From Salvelinus alpinus (taxonomy: Eukaryota > Chordata > Actinopteri > Salmoniformes > Salmonidae), in NCBI RefSeq assembly GCF_045679555.1, contig NC_092092.1, positions 18,200,969-18,264,968 of the forward strand: 64,000 nucleotides of DNA. Reading direction: 5' to 3'. Below are positions 1-11,800 of the stretch, piece after piece; within the stretch, counting starts at the first letter, position 1, and every line of letters begins with the position of its first letter. The notes below the pieces were generated by a model, which was given only the letters and a program-made list of their open reading frames with translations, was not told the DNA's origin and made no database searches. Made by a program: the position numbers and the translations under genes.

Positions 1-59
1 GTAAGCCAAATCTTTAGGCTTCCGTAACTCTGTCTTATTGCCACTCCTCTATCTTTCAG

Positions 60-212
60 GGTCTGTTCCGTAACTTCAACGATGCCTTCCTGCCCGTGCT
101 GAAACCACACATGGAGCGTCTGGTGGCCGACACACACGAGAGCAAACAGCGCTGTGTAGCAGAGATCACTTCTGGACTGATCAGAGGCAGCAAGCACTGG
201 AGCTATGGCAAG
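60..212 (+). CDS. psme4: psme4 window exon 1
   Basis: Encodes 51 residues beginning GLFRNFND and ending GSKHWSYGK. Acceptor is TTTCAG at 54-59 and donor is AAG|GTAGGA at 213. Phase 0 at its end. The last 14 exon bases plus the donor are the seed of the tandem array that follows. Confidence 0.93.
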
Positions 213-3200
213 GTAGGAACGAACACACACACACTGGCTCTACGGCAATGTAGGAACGAACACACACACTGGAGCTACGGCAAGGTAGGAACGAACACAC
301 ACACTGGAGCTACGGCAAGGTAGGAACGAACACACACACTGGCTCTACGGCAAGGTAGGAACGAACACACACACTCTCGAGCTACGGCAAGGTAGCAACG
401 AACACACACACACTGGCTCTACGGCAAGGTAGGAACGAACACACACACACTGGCTCTATGGCAAGGTAGGAACGAACACACACACACTGGCTCTACGGCA
501 AGGTAGGAACGAACACACACACACTGGCTCTATGGCAAGGTAGGAACGAACACACACACACTGGCTCTACGGCAAGGTAGGAACGAACACACACACACTG
601 GCTCTACGGCAAGGTAGGAACGAACACACACACACTGGCTCTACGGCAAGGTAGAAACGAACACACGCACACTGGCGCTACGGCAAGGTAGGAACGAACA
701 CACGCACTCTGGATCTACGGTAAGGTAGGAACGAACACACGCACTCTGGCGCTACGGCAAGGTAGGAACGAACACACACACTGGAGCTACGGCAAGGTAG
801 GAACGAACACACACACTGGCTCTACGGCAAGGTAGGAACGAACACACACACTGGCTCTACGGCAAGGTAGGAACGAACACACACTCTGGCTCTACGGCAA
901 GGTAGGAACGAACACACACACTGGAGCTACGGCAAGGTAGGAACGAACACACACTGGATCTACGGCAAGGTAGGAACGAACACACACTGGATCTACGGCA
1001 AGGTAGGAACGAACACACACACTGGATCTACGGTAAGGTAGGAACGAACACACACACTGGATCTACGGTAAGGTAGGAACGAACACACACACACTGGAGC
1101 TACGGCAAGGTAGGGGAGAGATACATACACCATGGTCAAATAAGCGCACACACACCAGACTCATAATCAGTACTTTACATTTCTCCACTTGCCAGGCAAA
1201 TAAGAACGTGTGTGTGTGTCTGACTTAACTGGATAAATAAAAGTTAAATATTTTTGAAGTTCTTGACCTTTGACTCTGGACCTGTGTTCCCCTCCCAGGT
1301 TGAGAGTCTATGGGAGCTGCTGTGTCCTCTGCTCCGTACAGCACTGAACAACATCACTGTAGAGACCTACGCTGACTGGGGCACCTGCATCGCCACCGCC
1401 TGTGTAAGCTGCTAGCCCTCCCTCTCATATCAGCAGTCCATTTCTTTCAGCTTCTTTCTCAATCAGTAGTTCCTCCATTCCCAAATGCATCCTCTCTCCT
1501 TACTTCTTTCTCAAAGCATTAGAGGAGAAGGCCAGACCGGGAAGGACCTTGGATCTTCTCTTCCAATGCATTTAAGGAGGCGAGGAGTGAATGCAGGAAT
1601 GAGGAAAGACTGTCCCATCTGACATGATTCTGTTTTCCTGCATCCACATCTTTGACCTTTGTGTTTTTGTGTGGTACAGGAGAGCAGAGACCCCAGGAAG
1701 CTCCACTGGCTGTTTGAGATGCTGATGGAATCTCCAGTCAACGGGGAGGGGGGATCCTTCGTAGACGCCTGGTGAGGAGAAACTTTACCAACCCTTGAAC
1801 TGTCAGATAGACAGGCAGATCTCTGTACGGTCTTTCTCCTAGATTATGAACTGTCAGATAGACAGGCAGATCTCTGTACGGTCTTTCTCCTAGATTATGT
1901 TCCATGCACACGCAAAGGCCCCCAAAGCAACATTCAGTCTCTTGTCAATTGAAACCAATAAAAACCAAACTCTTGTAGGTGTGTGGGGGGGGGGGAGCTA
2001 GGCAGTGTAGACCCCCACAGCTAGGCAGTGTAGACCTCCCACAATGGTAGGTAGGGGAAACACTTTATTTTTGTGTTAGTGTCTATAACTCTCCTCTCCA
2101 GTCGTCTGTATGTGCTGCAGGGAGGCCTGGCTCAGCAGGAGTGGAGGGTCCCTGAGCTGCTCCACAGACTGCTGCAGTACCTAGAGCCCAAACTCACACA
2201 GGTCTACAAGAACGTCCGCGAGCGCATCGGCAGGTAGGACCTCTCTTACATCCATTGACCGAACACTAATGCAGTATTTTAAAAGTATACTATCGATATA
2301 CTTTTCAAATGGCGTATTTCCACTAACACTTACCCCAGTGTTTTACCCAAAAGGCTGACTTGTTTCCACCCCCACGGCCTGGCCCCAGGTTCTCACTGAG
2401 CCATGTTCCTGCTCTGACTTGTTTCCACCCCCACGGCCTGGCCCCAGGTTCTCACTGAGCCATGTTCCTGCTCTGACTTGTTTCCACCCCCACGGCCTGA
2501 CCCCAGGTTCTCACTGAGCCATGTTCCTGCTCTGACTGGTTTCCACCCCCACGGCCTGACCCCAGGTTCTCACTGAGCCATGTTCCTGCTCTGACTGGTT
2601 TCCACCTCCACGGCCTGGCCCCAGGTTCTCACTGAGCCATGTTCCTGCTCTGACTTGTTTCCACCCCCACGGCCTGACCCCAGGTTCTCACTGAGCCATG
2701 TTCCTGCTCTGACTGGTTTCCACCTCCACGGCCTGACCCCAGGTTCTCACTGAGCCATGTTCCTGCTCTGACTGGTTTCCACCCCCACGGCCTGACCCCA
2801 GGTTCTCACTGAGCCATGTTCCTGCTCTGACTGGTTTCCACCTCCACGGCCTGGCCCCAGGTTCTCACTGAGCCATGTTCCTGCTCTGACTTGTTTCCAC
2901 CCCCACGGCCTGACCCCAGGTTCTCACTGAGCCATGTTCCTGCTCTGACTGGTTTCCACCTCCACGGCCTGACCCCAGGTTCTCACTGAGCCATGTTCCT
3001 GCTCTGACTTGTTTCCACCCCCACGGCCTGACCCCAGGTTCTCACTGAGCCATGTTCCTGCTCTGACTTGTTTCTACCTCCACGGCCTGGCCCCAGGTTC
3101 TCACTGAGCCATGTTCCTGCTCTGACTGGTTTCCACCCCCACGGCCTGACCCCAGGTTCTCACTGAGCCATGTTCCTGCTCTGACTGGTTTCCACCTCCA

Positions 3201-6200
3201 CGGCCTGGCCCCAGGTTCTCACTGAGCCATGTTCCTGCTCTGACTTGTTTCCACCCCCACAGCCTGACCCCAGGTTCTCACTGAGCCATGTTCCTGCTCT
3301 GACTGGTTTCCACCTCCACGGCCTGACCCCAGGTTCTCACTGAGCCATGTTCCTGCTCTGACTTGTTTCCACCCCCACGGCCTGACCCCAGGTTCTCACT
3401 GAGCCATGTTCCTGCTCTGACTTGTTTCCACCCCCACGGCCTGACCCCAGGTTCTCACTGAGCCATGTTCCTGCTCTGACTTGTTTCCACCTCCACGGCC
3501 TGACCCCAGGTTCTCACTGAGCCATGTTCCTGCTCTGACTTGTTTCCACCTCCACGGCCTGACCCCAGGTTCTCACTGAGCCATGTTCCTGCTCTGACTT
3601 GTTTCCACCCCCACGGCCTGGCCCCAGGTTCTCACTGAGCCATGTTCCTGCTCTGACTTGTTTCCACCTCCACGGCCTGACCCCAGGTTCTCACTGAGCC
3701 ATGTTCCTGCTCTGACTTGTTTCCACCTCCACGGCCTGACCCCAGGTTCTCACTGAGCCATGTTCCTGCTCTGACTTGTTTCCACCTCCACGGCCTGTTC
3801 CCAGGTTCTCACTGAGCCATGTTCCTGCTCTGACTGGTTTCCACCTCCACGGCCTGACCCCAGGTTCTCACTGAGCCATGTTCCTGCTCTGACTTGTTTC
3901 CACCTCCACGGCCTGACCCCAGGTTCTCACTGAGCCATGTTCCTGCTCTGACTGGTTTCCACCTCCACGGCCTGTTCCCAGGTTCTCACTGAGCCATGTT
4001 CCTGCTCTGACTTGGAGCTAAGGCCCTGGCCTCTGGTACTTTTCATCTGGCATTTACTTAATGGCTGACTGTGAACATGGATGAATACCTTCCATGGTTA
4101 ACAACTAGTCACAACAAACTGTCTTGATGATGCAGAGGTTGTTAATTATGCTCTTCACAAGTACTCAGTGTCAGCCCTGGCTATATGGAAACACAGTTCC
4201 CAAAAAATAACACTAGAGCCCACGTAATCATAATCTGGTGGTGTAATGGAAACTGCCCAAAAGATGATGGTAAGGGACTACCGCTTCCCACTGTTTTTCT
4301 TCTTCACTGATGTTTACACACACCCACCATCATGCTCTCTTATTGTTCCCCTCCCTCCCTCTCTCTCTGTCTGTCCTCCCCCTTTCTCTCTCTGTCCTCC
4401 CCCTTTCTCTCTCTGTCCTCCCCCTTTCTCTCTCTGTCCTCCCCCTTTCTCTCTCTGTCCTCCCCCTTTCTCTCTCTGTCCTCCCCCTTTCTCTCTCTGT
4501 CCTCCCCCTTTCTCTCTCTGTCCTCCCCCTTTCTCTCTCTGTCCTCCCCCTTTCTCTCTCTGTCCTCTCCCCCTTTCTCTCTCTGTCCTCTCCCCCTTTC
4601 TCTCTCTGTCCTCCCCCCCTTTCTCTCTCTGTCCTCCCCCCTTTCTCTCTCTGTCCTCCCCCCCTTTCTTTCTCTGTCATCCCCCCCTTTCTCTCTCTGT
4701 CCTCCCCCCCTTTCTCTCTCTGTCCTCCCCCCCCTTTCTCTCTCTCTGTGTCCTCCCCCCCTCTCTCTCTCTCTCCTCCCCAGCGTCCTCACCTACATCT
4801 TCATGATAGACGTCAACCTGCCGTACACCCAGCCCACAGCCTCGCCTCGCATCAAGGAGTTCACAGAGCGGGTACTGCTGCGCCTCAAACCCCTGACGGA
4901 GGGGGACGAGGAGATCCAGAACCACGTGGTAGAGGAGAACGAGGTGGGGGAGCAGGACGAGAGGACACAGGCCATCAAACTACTGAAGACAGGTACGACC
5001 CCTAACCCTAACACAGGCCATCAAACTACTGAAGACAGGTACGACCCCTAACCCTAACACAGGCCATCAAACTACTGAAGACAGGTACGACCCCTAACCC
5101 TAACACAGGCCATCAAACTACTGAAGACCGGTACGACCCCTAACCTTAACACAGGCCATCAAACTACTGAAGACGGGTAAGAGACCAGAGGATAGGGAGA
5201 GCGAGAGCATATTGATGATAAACCCAGTTGTAAAGCAAAATAAAACAGTCTCCGCACATCTAAGATCAATGCACATTTGTCATTTTAATGTGTCAACCTT
5301 TCGGTTACAATGACCTTTGTCAGAGCATACAATGTAATAAAGGTTTTCTATTTGTTTCCAGTACTCAAGTGGCTGATGGCCAGTGCTGGACGCTCCTTTT
5401 CCACGGCTGTTCCAGAGCAGCTCCAGTTGCTGCCACTGCTGTTCAAGGTGGGTGGGTCAAGGAAGGAAGACACCTGGAGAGGAACCAGACTCAAAGGGGG
5501 AGGCCTATCCCTAATCCCTCTTCACTCTCCTCTGTCTTCCTGTTGTAGATCGCCCCGGTGGAGAATGATGACAGTTATGATGAGCTGAAGAGGGACGCTA
5601 AGACCTGTCTGTCTCTGATGTCCCAGGGACTGCTCTACACAGAGCAGATACCACTGGTCCTACTGGCCCTGCAAGAGGTAGGGACACGCATGCTCTGCAG
5701 GTGGTAGGTCACCACACACACACGTGCACGCAGTGTGGGAGGTGAGTCACTGGGCCATGCGCCTTTCATTTCTGACGCACACACACTTTTTCCACATTTT
5801 GTTACATTACAGCCTTATTCTCAAATGGATTAAATAAATAAAAAATCCTCAGCAATCTATCAATTGAATTTACTACTGATGGACTCCAATCAAGTTGTAG
5901 AAACATCTCAAGGATGATCAATGGAAACGGGAAGCACCTGAGATCAATTTCGAGTCTCTTAGCAAAGGGTCTGAATACTTATGTAAATAAGGTATTTAAG
6001 TTCATTTTTAATACATTTTCAAAAATGTTTTTAACCTGTTTTCACTTCGTCATTATGGGGTGTTGTGTGTAGATTCCTGAGGATTTTTTTTATTTTAGAA
6101 TAAGGCTGTAACAAAATGTGGAAAAAGTCAAGGGTTCTGAATGCTACCTGACGGCACTGTAATTAAACCACTAGGTCTAAAGGCTATACCTACGCTGCGT

Positions 6201-8512
6201 TGTATGCCTCTTGAGTAAATCTGAGCAGGAAAAAACAGTGTATGCTATTCCATTCAAACAACTAGACCCTATGCACACATTCTAATCAAATTCCAAATCT
6301 TAATTGGTGCATTTCAAACTTCTTTTGTGAGGTGCAGCCGGGAACAAGTTCGGTACGATGGCGAGTGGTGTGGTCGGTAAATCAGATTTGGAGGATCCTC
6401 CATCATTGTTTAGATCTCCAGTGTAGGAACATTTTGGCTTTCTAATAGAAGCAAAAATGTATTGAACTTTGTAGGATATCGACTAAATGTATTTATTAGA
6501 CCATTTAATTAATTTGCCCAAGATAATAAGACATGCATAAGTGATTCAAATTTTCCTTCAACTTTCTGAAGCGGCAACAGCGCGTGAATTCCCCCGTCTG
6601 TGTGCGCATCTGCTACTTTGTAGCCGTTAGCGATTATGCTAATGACTACGGTCTTCTGGTAGATGGAAAGGCTATCCCAAAAACCTACAAAGTAGTCTAA
6701 GCTGACCTGGCAGAATGATATCAGGATTATTTACATCACTTCAGTGGTGATTTGTTCAGCAAACTGCAATCACGTGTGCTACAGAAACAACGCTAACCAA
6801 GCAATGCTCTTGCTGGTGCGCACCTACATTGCTTTATTTAACTAGGCAAGTCCGTTAAGAACAAATTCTTATTCACAATGACAGCCTACCAAAAGGCCTC
6901 CTGCGGGGATGGGGGCTGGGATTAAATATAAATATAGGACAAAACACACATCCCGACAAGAGAGACAACACAAAACTACATAAAGAGAAACCTGAGACAA
7001 CAACATAGCAAGGCAGCAACACATGACAACACAGCATGGTAGAAACACATGACAACAACATGGTAGCAGCACAAAACATGCTACAAATATTATTGAGCAC
7101 AGACAACCGCACAAAGGGCAAGAAGGTAGAGACAACAATACATCACGTTAAGCAGCCACAACTGTCAGTAAGAGTTTTCAGTCAAGTTCAAGGGTATCTA
7201 AACCCAAAAATGAATATTTATTTTCACCAGACCACAAAATGGTCTCCTGATGGGGTTGAAGCATTGTTCTGGGCTTAGAACCTCCAATTGTCTCCTGATG
7301 GGGTTGAAGCATTGTTCTGGGCTTAGAACCTCCAATTGCCTCCTGATGGGGTTGAAGCATTGTTGTGGGCTTAGAACCTCCAATGGTCTCCTGATGGGGT
7401 TGAAGCATTGTTGTGGGCTTAGAACCTCCAATTGTCTCCTGATGGGGTTGAAGCATTGTTGTGGGCTTAGAACCTCCAATGGTCTCCTGATGGGGTTGAA
7501 GCATTGTTGTGGGCTTAGAACCTCCAATGGTCTCCTGATGGGGTTGAAGCATTGTTGTGGGCTTAGAACCTCCAATGGTCTCCTGATGGGGTTGAAGCAT
7601 TGTTGTGGGCTTAGAACCTCCAATTGTCTCCTGATGGGGTTGAAGCATTGTTGTGGGCTTAGAACCTCCAATGGTCTCCTGATGGGGTTGAAGCATTGTT
7701 GTGGGCTTAGAACCTCCAATTGTCTCCTGATGGGGTTGAAGCATTGTTGTGGGCTTAGAACCTCCAATGGTCTCCTGATGGGGTTGAAGCATTGTTGTGG
7801 GCTTAGAACCTCCAATTGTCTCCTGATGGGGTTGAAGCATTGTTGTGGGCTTAGAACCTCCAATGGTCTCCTGATGGGGTTGAAGCATTGTTGTGGGCTT
7901 AGAACCTCCAATGGTCTCCTGATGGGGTTGAAGCATTGTTGTGGGCTTAGAACCTCCAATTGTCTCCTGATGGGGTTGAAGCATTGTTGTGGGCTTAGAA
8001 CCTCCAATTGTGTTGTTTTTCTATTAAAGAAGTTTGATTATGAGACTGAAAAACTGGTAAAAATCTGAAACTTGTAATAACTGAATTAGGGGGTAAATTA
8101 AACATGTTATAGGGCCCTACATTATATGGCTCATCTATTCCTTTCTTAGTGTTGCATGTTTTACCCCCAAAAATGGAACCTGCTTTACCGAAACCGAACC
8201 GTGACCCCAAAACCTCAGATGCACACCAAACCGTGGGTTTGGTGAACCTTTACACCCATAGTTGTTGTTTTGTAATTAACGTTCTATGTTATCTTCCAGA
8301 TAGCGGGCAGCAGTTCGTGGCATGCTCGCTACACGGTGCTGACGTACCTACAGATCATGGTCTTCTACAACCTGTTCACCTTTCTGAGCGACCAGGGAGC
8401 CGTCAACGACGTCAGAGCACTAGTCATACGCCTGCTGGAGGACGAGCAGCTAGAGGTAATGCACGCACACACACAGACGTATACTGTACGCACACACACA
8501 CACACACATACT

Positions 8513-8582
<70 letters not shown>

Positions 8583-8733
8583 GCATGCACGCATGTGCAC
8601 CCCGATTATCTCTCTCTCTCTAACACACACACACAGTCTTGTACAGCTAACCTGTAATTTGTAAGTCGCTCTGGATAAGAGCGTCTGCTAAATGACTTAA
8701 ATGTAAATGTAAATGTACACACACACACATACT

Positions 8734-8790
<57 letters not shown>

Positions 8791-8798
8791 TGTACTGT

Positions 8799-8843
<45 letters not shown>

Positions 8844-11800
8844 TGTACTGTACAAACACACACACACAGACATGTACTGTACAGACACACAGGAAATTAA
8901 TGTGGAAAAGGAGTTGAACAGGCATGAGTGGATGATCATTATACGGAACAAAGACATGGATATGTAGACTGATTAATGCCAGATAACATCACGGCTGAAA
9001 GAGCGAGGACAGCAGTGTGGGGAGGTAGGCCTATTGGTTACAGATCACATTGTGTAATTGCTGAGCAATCTGTCAGTGTGGGGGGGTGCTCACAGGCCCT
9101 TTCCTCCCTGTTTTACAGTTCTGTGTATGTAGGGATTAGGCACTCTTCCTCCCTCTGTCTACCTCCTCTTTCTCCCCCTCTGGTCCCTCTCTAACTTGTT
9201 GCTATGGGAACCACTGGCTGCAGGAGTATTATGTTGCTATGTGGAGGAGATTAAGGGGGAGGGGGTGAATAGATGGATTTTTCCATTTCTGTCTTTCTAT
9301 CCAACTGTCCTCTAGGGAGGGCTGTGACGATTATGGAATTTTAGGTCACGATTAATTGTCATGCAAATAGGCATGGTAATTGTAGTAATAGTTTGTTTTA
9401 ATGGTATGTTTTGAGCTTATAATGCATCTTTGAAAATTTAACTATGTCTAAAAAACAAATGGTTTTGCTGACCTTGGAACTTTTGAAAATGAACCTTCTC
9501 CTCACGACCGTGTCGTTCTGCTCGTAAAATGATAACCAACTCTACCCACTTAATGTCAAAACGGAAGAACTGCTATTGGGTAAACTATATCTAATTGAAG
9601 TTGAATCCAGCCTTCTCCTAAAATGAGTCTATTAAGACCATTATGACAACAACAAAATGAGTTCACGGTTATTGTCCATAATTATACCAGCCTTACTCTG
9701 GAGCCTAATATATTGACTTCCCTTGGTTGCTTGACACCTCTCGTTGCTAGGCGACATAAATTGGTTCACTCAATCAGTGACAGGATTGGGTTTAATACTG
9801 TTGTGTAAACATTGGACCGTGTGTGTCTGTTTAATAACATACATATACTGATCAGGACCTGCCAAGTCACATGGATACAATTTATTCATAATTATTTTCT
9901 AACGAGAAGTCCAGCGACACAAAAGGCCTGATGCTGGTTGCAGCTATAGATTCCTAGATTTCTCTTCCCCAGCCCACCGTATAGTACACAGCCTCTAACC
10001 TCTTCCCCAGCCCACCGTACAGTACACAGCCTCTAACCTCTCCCCCAGCCCACCGTACAGTACACAGCCTCTAACCTCTTCCCCAGCCCACCGTACAGTA
10101 CACAGCCTCTAACCTCTCCCCCAGCCCACCGTACAGTACACAGCCTCTAACGACCTCTCCCCCAGCCCACCGTACAGTACACAGCCTCTGACCTCTTCAC
10201 CAGCCCACCGTACAGTACACAGCCTCTAACCTCTCCCCCAGCCCACCGTACAGTACACAGCCTCTAACCTCCTCTCCCCCAGCCCACCGTACAGTACACA
10301 GCCTCTAACCTCTCCCCCAGCCCACCGTACAGTACACAGCCTCTAACCTCTCCCCCAGCCCACCGTACAGTACACAGCCTCTGACCTCTCCCCCAGCCCA
10401 CCGTACAGTACACAGCCTCTAACCTCTCCCCCAGCCCACCGTACAGTACACAGCCTCTAACCTCTTCACCAGCCCACCGTACAGTACACAGCCTCTGACC
10501 TCTTCACCAGCCCACCGTACAGTACACAGCCTCTAACCTCTTCACCAGCCTACCATACAGTACACAGCCTCTAACGACCTCTTCCCCAGCCCACCGTATA
10601 GTACACAGCCTCTAACCTCTTCCCCAGCCCACCGTACAGTACACAGCCTCTGACCTCTTCACCAGCCCACCGTACAGTACACAGCCTCTGACCTCTTCAC
10701 CAGCCCACCGTACAGTACACAGCCTCTAACGACCTCTTCACCAGCCCACCGTACAGTACACAGCCTCTAACGACCTCTTCCCCAGCCCACCGTATAGTAC
10801 ACAGCCTCTAACCTCTTCCCCAGCCCACCGTACAGTATACAGCCTCTGACCTCTTCACCAGCCCACCGTACAGTACACAGCCTCTAACGACCTCTTCACC
10901 AGCCCACCGTACAGTACACAGCCTCTAACGACCTCTTCCCCAGCCCACCGTATAGTACACAGCCTCTAACCTCTTCCCCAGCCCACCGTACAGTATACAG
11001 CCTCTAACGACCTCTTCACCAGCCCACCGTACAGTACACAGCCTCTAACGACCTCTTCCCCAGCCCACCGTATAGTACACAGCCTCTAACCTCTCCCCCA
11101 GCCCACCGTACAGTACACAGCCTCTAACGACCTCTTCCCCAGCCCACCGTATAGTACACAGCCTCTAACCTCTCCCCCAGCCCACCGTACAGTACACAGT
11201 CTCTGACCTCTTCACCAGCCCACCGTACAGTACACAGCCTCTAACCTCTCCCCCAGCCCACCGTACAGTACACAGCCTCTAACCTCTCCCCCAGCCCACC
11301 GTACAGTACACAGCCTCTAACCTCTCCCCCAGCCCACCGTACAGTACACAGCCTCTGACCTCTTCACCAGCCCACCGTACAGTACACAGCCTCTAACCTC
11401 TCCCCCAGCCCACCGTACAGTACACAGCCTCTAACCTCCTCTCCCCCAGCCCACCGTACAGTACACAGCCTCTAACCTCCTCTCCCCCAGCCCACCGTAC
11501 AGTACACAGCCTCTAACCTCTCCCCCAGCCCACCGTACAGTACACAGCCTCTAACCTCCTCTCCCCCAGCCCACCGTACAGTACACAGCCTCTGACCTCC
11601 TCTCCCCCAGCCCACCGTACAGTACACAGCCTCTGACCTCCTCTCCCCCAGCCCACCGTACAGTACACAGCCTCTAACCTCTTCACCAGCCCACCGTACA
11701 GTACACAGCCTCTGACCTCTTCACCAGCCCACCGTACAGTACACAGCCTCTAACCTCTTCACCAGCCTACCGTACAGTACACAGCCTCTAACGACCTCTT

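Noticed and set aside
4246..5051. Overlapping open frames of 116-239 codons on both strands
   Set aside because: They are produced by the CT-rich array. Only the last part (4784-4992) is real psme4 coding sequence.
5000..5150. Interstitial telomere repeat (CCCTAACCCTAAC)
   Set aside because: Only two CCTAAC-like hexamers per 46-bp unit, part of the exon-junction duplication, so not a telomeric array.
5678..5745. Possible second donor copy after window exon 7
   Set aside because: The similarity (CTGCAAGAGGTAGG versus CTGCAGGTGGTAGG) is too short and imperfect to count as a junction duplication.
7178..8068. Three open frames of about 270 codons on both strands
   Set aside because: They come from a 48-bp tandem repeat with a period divisible by three, inside a psme4 intron, without any known domain.
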